64,000 nt of DNA from Leptodactylus fallax (lineage: Eukaryota > Chordata > Amphibia > Anura > Leptodactylidae). The position numbers and the translations under genes were made by a program. The stretch lies in contig CAMRHE010000649.1 in the NCBI GenBank assembly GCA_947044405.1, positions 310,001-374,000 of the forward strand. Reading direction: 5' to 3'. The notes beneath the pieces were generated by a model. The model did no database searches. It had not been told where the DNA came from and worked only from the letters and a program-made list of their open reading frames with translations. This document shows, one piece after another, positions 1-13,100 of the stretch (position 1 is the first letter of the stretch; every line of letters starts with the position of its first letter).

Positions 1-334
1 TTTCTGCGCAGCCGCCAACACCAAAACTACATGGTGGACAAAAATAAAAACAGACAGCTCTGTCTACTGTGTAGTGGTTGGAGCCATGTGCCTTCAGCTT
101 TGTCCACTGTGTAGCTCTGGCACCTGCTGACTGGTGGGCGTGCTGCATGCCAGAACCATACTAATCTAATATGGATGACCTATCCTAAACATAGGTGGTC
201 GATATCAAAAGCCTGAATAAATTCCTTTAAAGTAACTCACTCTCAACCAGCAAAATAAGTTCAGGATGATAATGTTCTGCAATCAGATAGAAGATGCTAG
301 TGGAAGGACTAAGGGAAAGAAATGACCTACTAAC

Positions 335-1045
335 CTGAGACCACGATCTGTGATCTGGTGACAACCAGAGAGGCTGAGTAACCTTAACACACGTGCAGCA
401 CTAGGCTCAGATTTTGCACTCCCAGAAAGAGAGTCTCTAACCTCTGATTGAGGAGTCCTTTTGCCACCTTTGCACATTGCAGAGGGCTCTGGGAGTGCTT
501 GTATAGTCCTTAGTTTTGCTCCAGCAGAACAGAATGAATGACCACAATAGGCATAAGCATCTGCCTGATATAGCTGCTGCCAGCTGCCATTAGTCCTCAT
601 GCCAGGCCTTGGCTTCATGTTGCAACACCCATTAGCAAAACAACTTATATTGGAGGCCATCTCCAATACACAAAGTCCGTCAGTATTTCTATACTTCCAG
701 TTGGCCGCATCCTCAATGTCAGCCAGCCTCTCAGAATCCAAAATCCAGAAAGGTGAAGATGGATACCCATCACAAGGGCCAGATCGTGTCCATAATTCTT
801 CTGAAAAGAACTCACACTGGCCACCTATGCACTGCATGGCTCTAGTCCGTATCCTGTTGTTCATGTCTTTTCTCCCCCAAACTGATTTAACATTTTTGTT
901 GTTTCGGGAACATTTAAATAAAGTTTTCCTGTAAGAAGGTAGCACACCCAGCGCAAGACTCAGCCTTTCCAGCGTCAGGTCAGTGATCTTGTCACATCCA
1001 GACAAGTCAATGTGACGGAGGTTCTGAGATCTGCCAAAGTACCAC
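335..1045 (-). CDS. FBXL5: FBXL5 coding exon 9 (long LRR exon)
   Basis: 711 nt after a TTCCAG acceptor. Opens with [20 protein letters not shown], continues through a long, poorly conserved, Cys/Ser-rich insertion ([28 protein letters not shown]), and returns to a repeat at [16 protein letters not shown] before a GTTAGT donor in phase 2. The following exon(s), with the last repeat and the 2Fe-2S cysteines of the family, are not in the window. Confidence 0.95.
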
Positions 1046-4000
1046 CTGGAAGAGAGGAAACAAAGTTACTAAAATGATGCGAGAAGGTTTCTCAGAAGAT
1101 ATTAAAATCCAAGATCTTTCTATCTATAGCCACGCAAGTTACGCATCTATTATGGCTATAACCCAGACCTGTGGGGTTAAAGGGAGGGGAGAGTTAAGCT
1201 CTGTGTATACAGTTTGAGCCTTCAACTGAAGGTATATACTCCTATGGGCATACAGTAGTATATGTCATCTGTAGGGCCCATTGAGTTACAACATATGCAA
1301 CAACGTATACTGTAAAGTAGTGCACTGTAGAGGAGAGCACAATGTGCTGCGTTTTGGGTGAAAAGATACACTTAACTTATATCAAGGGAGCTTTTCCCTG
1401 CATGTATGTAACACATGGGACTTCAGATGCAGTGTGTACAGAGTCTTAGAAGTACATCTCAATGTTAACAGGTTTCTGTAACTATAAAAACTGAAGGAGT
1501 ATCCATTAACTATGATATTACCAATGTCTGATCAGTTGTGTGACCTCTGGAAGGGGTCTTGATCTAATTTCTCAGATACAATACTTCTGAGCTGGAAACT
1601 GCATTATAGCCCCATGCACACAGTTAGAGAGGAGCTGACCTAGAAAATTAATAAACAGCACCACTGCCCTTTCTTTAAGGCAGTTTATGTGATCTTAGCA
1701 GTCACAGCTAACCAGGTGGTACATAACCATAGTCCTACTGGATACACGTAGGAGTCGTCTCTTACTATCCTGAAGCCTGCAGGCTGCTAGTGACCTACAA
1801 CAGCCTGGAAGAGATTTTTTCTACAACTGCTACACGATTCTGGTATAAGCCGTACTTCTGGAGTACGACAATAACTTAAAGGGCTGACATAGCACAATGT
1901 AGACAGTGGCATACATTTACTAATAGATAGACAGGATAAACTTAGGCAGTCTAAAAATGCGCCAGATTTATCAAAGTGGCTCAGGTTGTAGGAAAATCTG
2001 GCGTGCAGACTGCCAGTCTAGAGGTCACACCAGCTATTGGTTGACCAAATGCGTTGCCTTTAATCTAACCATTCCCACTCAATTTATGCCATATTCTAGG
2101 TGCAAAATAAATAAGTAAAACTGCCCCAATTTTCCCCAATAATCCTGTATCTCACAGACATACCCGTCAAATGCAGAGTCTGAAATATCAGTCTGTGTAA
2201 GATCCAGATGTTCCAAATTGGGGCAAAACTCAAGCATCTGACGAATCTATTAAAGCAAAACCATAAAAGTTATGGACTACTACGCAATAAGCTACTGATC
2301 ATAGCTAGGCCTTATTCACAGGTCAGTGTTTGTAAGCCAAAACCATATACAGTCATAAGACTTATACAGTCATAAGATTTACACTTAAGCTGTTTATAAC
2401 CTCCTCTGATTTTGGCCTTCAATCACGGATGTGTGAATAAGGGCTAAATCTCTGTGTATATGAGCATACCATTTTGCTGCTAGCTGCCGAACTGTATGCA
2501 AGGACAAGGGTTTTCACTGAATGACCAACATGGGGGAGAATATTTTGGATTAAACCATGCAGTATCTCTTTTTCCTGCTGTGCCACGCTTATGGAGGAAG
2601 AATAACCATTGTCGTCATCATCAGGTTCCTCTGTAACAAAAAGAAACAAGTATGGTCAACAACTGGCATGAGCTCAATAAGGGTTATTACTTGCTGTGGG
2701 GTAGATGGTGTTAAAGTACAAGATGGACATTACCTCCACCCCTTCCTGCTCACAACCTGCCTCTATTACCCAGAATAGGAAGCAGCTAAGGAAAGTCTTT
2801 TGCACAGCCATGTATTAAATGGTCACGAACAGGCTAGCTACTTACCAGACTCATCAATGTCGGCATCCTCATCCCACTCCTGGTATGCGCGACTCTCATC
2901 CTTCCTACTGGCTACCCAGTCCTCATCTGGCTCAGTGTCAAGGTGAGCAGCAGCCCCGCTGTACCAATTCCCTATAAAAAGACACTTATCACTATGTAAA
3001 AAGGAAATAAGCTGATAAGCTGGCACGCTTCAACTGGCAGACAAGGTAAACATGACACGTCATGACTAAGCAATACACGGTCCAAAACGTGTAATACATC
3101 TGAAAGAAAACTACACAAGCTGTGAGATGGAATAACACTGATATCTGTTACATGGGAACATCCTAAGGATCTATTTACCCTGCCCAGTGCTCCAATGCCA
3201 TTAACTAAAAGGTAGTCAGATGGAACAAATTACATACTACAAACATATTACAACAGGTGGCCATACAGATGAAATATCTGCCAAGACAGAGGGAGATAAG
3301 CAGGTGCCAGAAACCACTGAGTACTCATTTATGGGAGAAACAAAGACCTGGGTATGTAGAAAGTCAATACGTTCCAATAGTGCAGTGCATGACATGGTCA
3401 GGTGATGTCACCAGCCGCCAGATCTGGCATATCTCTAATGTGTATGGTCAGACTAACTGAAGATATAGTGAATGGAAGGAAAAGAAAGACTCAAAGAACT
3501 GCTGGTTTTGCCCAGTTTTCTACATACCTGCAGGATAAAAGAGGTGAAATAATCTCACTTCAAAGAAAGGACACAATTTCTATTAGATATAATAGAATTA
3601 AACTAAACACTAAATAAATAATACTAAAAGTATTAGATGTGACGAAATGTTATACCAGAGCGACAGAACATGAATTCTCTGCCTAGTCCATAATAGATGC
3701 ATTAAAGGGGTTGGCCACTTTCAGACCAATATTGAGAGACAATTGTCATTGTTTGTATAATAAAAAGTTTTCCAATTTTCCAACATACTTTGTGTCAATT
3801 CCTCACAGTTTTCTATGTTTGACGTCATTTGCACCTGTGTCCATCACATGACCATGGACTGAGCTTTATCCACTAGGAGAAAACAGAATGAATGACAGCA
3901 AGCAGAGATCTAGAAAACCGTGAGGAATTGATACATGAAGTATATTGGAAAGTACTAAAAGGGAAAAAAAAACAAAACAAAGAGGCGCTCCCTGTGCGGA

Positions 4001-7000
4001 ACCAATAAATGAATAAAATCTTTGGGAGCCCACAATATCACTCTTAGGGCCCTTAAAAATTGGGTGCGCACCTTTGTGTGTCCTGACAAACCACAACTTC
4101 TCAAAGGGCATATACCTCCAAAGCTGGAGAGCAGCGTTCACTGGCAAACGGCTAACTGGAACATCCAGAGTCATGGGCAATAAATTGCTTTTTGTATGGA
4201 GCTGAACATAACTCCAGAAAAGATATACCAGGATACGCGCTCCTCACCGGGACAGTTAATTCCAGAAATACCACCAATCTGATGTAATACCATTTAAGTG
4301 GCTTTCCCACTTATTCCCGATATACAAGATAGGAGATAACAGTCTCCTTAGTAGAGCTGACTTGGCTGAGCAGCTGGCTCTGTGACAACAAGGACACCTC
4401 ATATGTAATCTTCCACCATCTTGCAACCAACACTCCATTCATCCAGAGAGACAAAGGGTCACCAGTTTTGAGATTGGTGTGGATCTGACTTCTAGCACCC
4501 TGACCAATCAGACACTTATCCACTATCTTCTGAATAGGAGATAAGTATCATTAGTGGAAAAACTTACTGCTTGGTGCACTTACCCATGCATTCTGTGACA
4601 AATGTCTGTTCAACAGTTGTTTAATTTACATAGATGGCACAAAATGCCCAGAGCTTAAAGGCGACCTTTCACCACCTGCCACAACTCCAACTCACTAAAT
4701 CCTTCAATAGTCACCACTCCACTGATTCTGGTGCAATTGGAAGTTAGTCTGTCAGTCTGTTAGTCAGTCCTGGGCTGGAGCAGAAAGACAGGGACAGCCT
4801 ACCTGACAGTAGAGAGTATAATTGTGCAGAAGTGATTGCTCGGAATGGTGCAGGTTAGAGGAAAGACTCTGCCGGAATCAATGGAGCAGCATCTATCAAA
4901 GAACACAAGGATTTGGAGTTGCTGGAGGTGGTGAAAGATCCTCTTTAAAAGAGGATCTGTCGGGACTCTAGACCTGCATTCCCCAGTTAAAGAACAATTC
5001 TGGGGCATCTTTTCTTATAACTCTGTGTTGTGCTGCTCCTGTGTGATTTGTCCTACAAATATACGTAAAAACTGACAACTGGGTGTTACCATTCTGCTAG
5101 TCAAAGGGGTTTATGCCTACTCAGTCGGACGCTGGCAGCACTGAACAGCCTCAGACTTTGTAGGGACATGCCTCCACCTGGTAACACCCATTTGTCCCTT
5201 TTAAAAAAAAAAAAAAAATACATTTTTAGCAAGAACAACAGAGGAACAGCAATGTTATGAGAAAAGATGGTCTAGAATTGTTATTTTATGGTGAATGCAA
5301 TTATTTACTAAAACAGCGATGTCAGAAGAGTTGACCGTTCATCTTGTAGTACTGTAAAGCTGTGTTCACACAGCGGAAAATTATCTTCACTTTCCGCCAC
5401 CGGAATTTTCGCCGCGGTCTGCCGCAATGGGATGCCGATGCAGTGCATCAGCATTCCGTCGCGGCATCCCGCTCCTGATTAGGCCCGGATGAATGGGCCT
5501 AATCAGGAGGGTGTCTCGAGCCGTGGACACCGCAGGCGGAATTTGTGGCAAGATCGAGCAGGATGCTTCTTTTTTCTGCGTCCTGCTGCGATCTCTGCTT
5601 CCCACGGAAAACAATGGGAGGCGGATTCGGGAGGAATCTGCTCCAGATTCGGAGGCGGAATCCGCCCCCAAATCCGCAGAAAATTCCTCCGTGTGAACAC
5701 ACCCTAAGATGTGTAACTTGCAGAGGAATTTGAGGTGGTCTTCGGCCTCAAAATAATCTCCAAAAAACTGGGCCTGTGTAACCCACGGGACAAAGTTGAC
5801 GCCAAATGCTTGTATATGAGATTAGCCTCATATATCTTACGTGGCTAGTCAAGCATGGTCTCCAGTTTCCATGGCGATTCAGCACATAGTGAAAAAAGCA
5901 CCACCCAACACTGCCTCCCATTGAAAACAATAGGTGGCAGAAAGGGGCTGATTTTTGGATAGGATTTTAAGGTGGAAGACACCCTCAAATCCTCTCTAAA
6001 CTACGCTGGGTGAACATATCCTAAGGCTGACACACACACACACATCAGCCTCCATTTTCAGCAAGAGCTCCCATATAATGGGGGTGTTCTCCCATTGTGT
6101 AACAGTATTTGCAACCAGATGCGGTGTGGTGTCCCTTTAACACAGCCGTGACTCACCTCTAGCCCACAGCACAGGATACAGATGTTTCCAGAGAGATCCA
6201 GCCTTTGCCAGCTGTGCCCATTTACTGTTTACTTGACTACAACGACACAGCTCCTGAGGATTAAGGTAACTAAAAATTTTCAGCATTACCTCCGGAGGAA
6301 GATGACAAATAGATGTTGCGCTTGGCTGAGCAGTTGGCTCTGCAACAACAAGAACACCTTTTAAGTTACATATCTGCCATGTAGCTGTACCCTGTAAAAT
6401 ACAACTATGGGTGTGTCAGGACAAATAATATGTAAAAAACTAATACAATAAGCGTGAGTGCCTGGGTCTAGATCTTACAAGGACAAGGAATGATAAGGTT
6501 GAGACTACACACAGACATTCCATAACATGACACAATGGCCATGTCTCAGTCCAGAGCAATACATGCAGTTGCTGTTCAGTAGCTGCTACTGAAGGTAGAT
6601 ACAAGCTAGAATTGTGATTCACTCCAAATCTGAACCACAATTGCACAACGTTTCATAAAGGGTTAAGCAACTTTGTTGCACATTGCTAAATTCAGAACTC
6701 TGCTAATCTGCTGCATGACATGTATGACAGGAAGGCGGAAATAATACGCTGTTTGTTTCAGCTTTAAAAAGGTGCTGACAAGGAATGGGGTAGAGAATCC
6801 CAGAAGCGAGATACACGGAGAAGGTCTTATACAAAGTGAGAGGGATGATGGGACTGGGTGTGGGCGCAGAGCAGAGATCTGGTGTTTGCTGACCCTAATC
6901 TCCATACAAATGGTGCGACAATATAGATAATCATTCTACAAAATGTGCTGTCATGGTCAACAGCATCTGCATGAGATTTGTAAATTCTCTCTGCCTGGTA

Positions 7001-7051
7001 GTGTTATCTGCTGTATCAGTGATCTGGGCCCCAGAAGCATTATATATATAA

Positions 7052-7102
<51 letters not shown>

Positions 7103-10100
7103 TTTTTATACGGATGACCTATCCACACAATAGACCATCAGTGTCTGAGCAGTGGGGGTCCACACTAATCTGCTGTCTGGCTGCCTCAACGCCAGAAGCT
7201 ACTGCTGTGGTCGAGACCAGAAGCAGCTCTGCTCCTGTTCATGTATAAGGCTTCGAGGTGAAGTACCCGGCACCACCACTATAGAATAGGAGCAGGGCTG
7301 ATTCTGGTCCATCTATCCATAGGCAGCCACAACATCTCATTGGTGTGGGGTTCGGATGTCTGAGGCGAAACAATCAGATAATGATGGCCTATCCTATGGA
7401 CAGGTAATCGGTATAAAAGTCTCTGTTGGTCCTGGAAACCCCCATTAATGTATGACCCTCTGATTATTTACAGCAATACATGTGATGAGTCCACTGGCAA
7501 TGGTCCTTACCCTCCTCTGACTTTTCATCCACGGAGTACTTGAGCACCTTCTGAAGCTCCTCAGCCTCATTCCAGAGACTCAGCCCTCTGAGAAGCTCTG
7601 TGGGATCTTTCTGGGAGCAGTGCTGGGCGATCACCATCTTTTTAATGTCCTTGAGCTCATCATAGGTAAAATATTCCATCAACATGGGCTGAAAGACCTA
7701 AGAGAATGCTCAGTTAGCCTACACGTATACACCCCATGGACATACTTTGCATTCTGTAGAATACAAGAACTAAGGCTTATACAGTCAGTGACAAGATCAT
7801 TATTGCTTTCTATCTAAAAAAGATTGTTACATGGAGATTACAGGCCAGGCTGTAGACCACGGATCACTCACCTCCTCCTCTTCCTTCATATGAGGAATAA
7901 AGTCGCTGGTGAAAGCCTCCAACCTCTCCTTCAGCTGTTGGGCATAGTTCAGCTGCTCGTATTCATCCTGAGGGCAAAGAACAATGAATAGGTCACAACG
8001 CTTTATAGGTGGAATATAAACTGTTAAACCAGAGCTTTACAACACAAGGTTAGAAATTTTGTCAATATAGCAGAAGTAGTTCACTTTTACAAGTGGCTAT
8101 AGCCCTTAGCAGAAATTATGATTTCTTCCCGGATGGCTGTGTCACAACCTCTGTACAGGAACAGAAATATCAGCTGATAGATAGAAGACGAGAAACTTCC
8201 CATCTCCAGCTTTCATTACTATTAAACAGTAGGGGGAAACAAACAGGCTGGATTCTATCCTTTCCGCAGGAGAGACCCACAACAGCTCACCACCTTCCCA
8301 TTCATGTATGTGTGAACTAAATGTACGAGCTAGATCATGGAAGAACATGCAATGGGAAATGCTGGCTGACATAGCTACTGGTTAACAATTAATGTGCGCA
8401 TAAGGCTACTTAATGTTAAAGGGTTTTCTGACCTGGGGGCTGTAATTGACACTTATGACCTAGGCCGCAGGCTACAGTGGGGTTTCTAAACAGTAACCTG
8501 CACCAGTCAGTCTATAAAGGAGATAGAGCCAGAGAAAGAAGGTTTAGCCCACTGTATAATGGCCTTGAATTTAAGCAGATCTGCAGTACCCCGGCATGGC
8601 CATTATACAGTGGACAGAGCCTTCTGTTTCCACCTCCAACCTTTGTAGACTGCCTGGAACAGCTTATGGGTACAATGCCTGGTTTCAGTCGCCCACCAGG
8701 TACAAGGCCTGGATGTCAGACCCCCACCACTTTGAAGTCCTATCTTGAGGAAAGATCCTCAGTGTCAAAAACAACCCCTAGACTGGAAAAACCTGGTACT
8801 TCACAATGTTAAATTTGGCAGGAGTGTACGCCTGGAGGGACACAAAGGATCAGATCTATCAGATGTGAGGACACGTCATTATCTTAAATGAACAGTTCTC
8901 TTTCAGATTACTGTAATCCTACTTACCAAGAATCTTGTGAGAGCTCCCTTACCTGTCACTAGAAGACCACATGTGCTGTTTTTTACTGTGGAAGTTATTA
9001 CAAATTTACATGCAGATTTTGTCATGGGTTCACCTCTGGTTTCATTGTCACTGAAGAGGTGACATCCATGGTGAAAGCAGATAGCATAATTTACATGCTG
9101 CAGATCTAGAAACAACCGATTTACTCCTATGTTTTGTGCCTTTTGCCGCTAGATCTGTTGTACTTTCATTTACTGTGGATACGCTGTGCAGAATCTGCAC
9201 CACAACCTGTGCAGGGCTCCAGATTGGTCGCCAATGTGATTACAAATTTGCAAATGGCCCTGCCGCCGCGCTGCCTCTTTAAAACAAAAGCCACACATAT
9301 GGATGTTAGCTCTATCTGCAAAGAAAAGTGAATGAAATGGTGAAGCAGGAAGACTTCAGCTTCCTGCTCCATCATTCATGCAGCTGCTAGTGATGTCTGA
9401 GGCTATGGTGATCTGCATTCTGCTAAGTCTGAGTACCGTAAATATAATACTCAACTAAAAGTGCAGCAACATTCCAGCCATTCAAAGCAGCCTAAAGATG
9501 TATTCACATGACAGAATTTTCACAGGGATTTTGGTGCATATTCCACAATGAAGGCTGCACCACAAGCATGTAAAATGGGGCTTATGTAACCCCACACCCG
9601 AGCTTCAAAAATTTTTAGAGGAAACAAGTAGCCTGTCACTTATTTCTGGCAGAAACCACAAATGACACTGGGTCTAATTCTCGCATGGTTCTGTAGCAGA
9701 AACCCAAAGATCAGAAAATACACATTGCATATCAAACCAGTCATGTGAACAAGGCCTTATGCACACAAGTGTATTCTCTCCATAATACCTGAGCTAGGGC
9801 TAAGCACGTGTTGCTATGATTCCATGCCCGTAATCTTATATGGGTCTTGCATAATTTAAACAGTAGCATATTTCAGACGCCGTATATCAGGCGGATCGAT
9901 CTTCTACAACCAGTGATCTCAGTACTCAGAAGGAGTTGTACTACAAGCCAAAATGCAATGTGCACAGGGTCTAATGCAAAGTTCACACACAGCAGTTACA
10001 TCGGTTTATTTTATTTTTTCCATTCTGTACGTACAGAGTGGTCAGATGTGAATAAAAATATCTTCTTAAACATAGTCACAGAAAAAAATGGAGCAGTTTC

Positions 10101-13100
10101 CCATGGCTACGGTCAGATTTCTGCTCTCATTTTCCTGAAGCGCTCTATATAAGCTTCTACTTACACTAATGATATTCATGGGTGAGCAATGCCAACGATC
10201 TGTATAAAAGTAGAGCGCGCTCTACTTTTTGACGGATCGGAAACACGCCTCCAACTCTCCTACTAAAAGACAGTGGCCCAGATTTACTAATAGACAGTGC
10301 ACACTGAGATAAGCAGTCTGGAAATACGCCAGATTTATCACAGTGACTGATGTTGGATGATAAATTTGGTGTATCTGTACACTGTCTAGTCTATGTTTAT
10401 ACCACCTTTCAGATGGCTTACTTTGAGCCAGAATTTTTCAACACTATTTTGGCACATTTTTGGCCCACCGTGGTGCATTTAAGCCACGCCTCCTCCTTCA
10501 GAGAAACCACACGACTAGCATGGCAAAACATTTTAGCCCAAGGTAGATGCATCCAAAAATGCCCCACGTTTACAACAGTGTCTAGTCGTATCCACAATAG
10601 TAAATCTGGACCAATGGGTCCTTGGGGGGGGGGGGAGGTGCTAATTCGACCGTAGAGAAACACGGCCAGGAATTAGTAAAGTGGTATGACAATGCATTAC
10701 ATGGATTGGAAAGCTCCATATAACATAACATTCGGCCAGATATGTGGGAGACACCATCTAGCTATATAAAAACCTGTAGTCTTTGTGAGACACTCCCTTT
10801 AATTATGAAAAAAAAAAAAAGCATGTCTGTATTGTATAGTCCAGGCACACGATGGAGCACTTACCTTTACATTCTTCAGGCCTTTTTCGAAGAGGACGAG
10901 CATCTCGGAGAGCTTGTTGTCAGAGTGTACATTGTACACGGTCTGGCTGCGTTGCTGTAACAGGCCGATAATGCACTCGTTCTCGATCTGCTCGTGCATT
11001 TTGAACTCCTTGAAGGTCTCGTACAGAGACTGTAGCAGAGCCCGGAAGTCATTGTTATTGGAAAAATTGGTCTTGGAAAGCTGCGGAAGATGCCAAACCG
11101 ATACATTAACGTCTAATGTGTATAAAAAGCAAAGAGTACACAATATAAGAAAAAAAAATCACTTATGTACGTTTGTGGCCCAGATCACAAGACTGTCATT
11201 TTTCTAAGAACATATTTGGAGGGAAACCTTATTATAACCTACGGCCCAGATAAATGTCTTCACTTTCCTATTAGAAGAGCCAAGTCATACTGAACAAGCA
11301 GAGTGATGAAAGTCCTATGGATCATTGCATCAGCTTCCCAACATTACAAACTAATGACAACCTAATCATTCACCTTAAAGGGGTTACTCAGGAATTTATT
11401 TGTATGGACTATGCTTACGATATCTGATAGCTGTATGGGACCGCTTCCAATGTCCATGCTATACACAACATGGAGTCAGAAGCGGATGGCTCTGTGCCCT
11501 GTATAGTGGTTGGAAGTTGGTTCTTCAGCTCAATGTAACCTATTCACCTGCAGTAACAGCCAAGCACTACTTCTGCTGGCAACCACATGCATGCAAGCTG
11601 AGCCAGTCATACACATGCAGAGAGAGGAGTAGGCCCTACTAGACACCTCTGGCAGCTGTTTACCTCCTTTGAGAACAAAAAGAGGAGGCTGTCTTGCTTC
11701 GGGCCAGGAGGTAGCTTACTGAAGCAGCAATCCACTTCTCAGTCTGTACATTTTGATGTACTTGCTGAAAACGTAGGACTAGGAGGAAATAAAGCATTGA
11801 ATTTCCACATGACTGATTGTTTTAGTGACTTACAGTAAGTCTGATAGATACCTAAACTTTCATACAACGTATGATTGTCTGGCACCATTTGTCACATTAA
11901 GGCTAGGTTCACACCTGCGCCTGATCTCCGCTCAGGGATTCCGTTCCCCAGTCCTGCGGGTAAATGCTTTTTTAAGCGGATTAGGTTTCTGTTCGTTTCT
12001 GTTCCTGAACGCAGGTGTGAACCTAGCGTAAGAAATATAGTAATATACTTTACTAACAAATTTTAGCTTCTTCCTGCGCTGAAATCCACTTTCTTTCCCT
12101 GTATAACTGGAGTACGGATAGGAGAAGTCATGTATAATGCAGGAAAGTTGAGACCAGGTAATGGGGGCCAGTTCACATTAAAGAAATATTTCAGCTATCT
12201 TCTATCATACATTGTCAGCTTTCATACAACACAAAGATTGCAGTTCTATCTGTATTAATTCCAGAGATATCACCAGTTGAAAACTCAGTTGGGATTGAGA
12301 GCAGCTACAGATAAATATGCAATTTCTTATAGATTTTCAACTAACAAACCACCTTATGACATTTAGATACCTGACTGACAGCGGGTTATAGTCTACCGAA
12401 AACAGGTTGGCAATGCTAGATATTTATGGCCAAAAATACCAGTGTTTGGCATGATCAGTTGCAACCAACTCACTCCACTGATCTGAAATGCTAAAAATCT
12501 GGATAGCCCCTTTAAAGAGGACCTTTCACTTCCTCTGGCACCTGCGGTATCATGTACCGCTAGAAAGCTGACAGTGTGCTAAATTAGTCATCATTGGGCG
12601 GTAAGGAACACCCCCCCCCCATCCATTTTCCCTGACAGTACTCTTCCATAGCATTGTATTGGGCGGCATTCCTTGCTGCCCAGCGATGACACTGAGCTGT
12701 AGGCCCGCCCTTCTGACGATGAAGTGATATGGGTGCCGCTATCTCCAGCACCCGGGCGCGTACTATCAAAGCTGAGAGTGCGTTAAATTCAGCGCAGTCA
12801 GCTTTTCAGCGGTATATAAAACCGCCAGAGGACATGAAAGGTCCTCTTTAAAGGGATTCTATCATTAAAAAATCATTTTTAACTTAAAGCACATCGGAAT
12901 AGCCTTTACAAAGGCTATTCTTCTCCTGCCTTTATTTTTCAGGTCCGTGCCACCATTTTGGAGAATTTTCTTCTTTCTTCGTTATGCAAAATGGTCTTCA
13001 GAAAGCACAGGGGGCGTTCCCCTTGTGCTCAACGCACAGGCTTGTCATAGGCTCCAGCGCTGCCTCTCTCTTCTGCTCCTGGCGACGGAACAGCCGACTG

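Noticed and set aside
6338..6338. Alternative acceptor two bases inside exon 5 (CAGAG)
   Set aside because: It would throw the F-box LPPEVML out of frame with exon 4.
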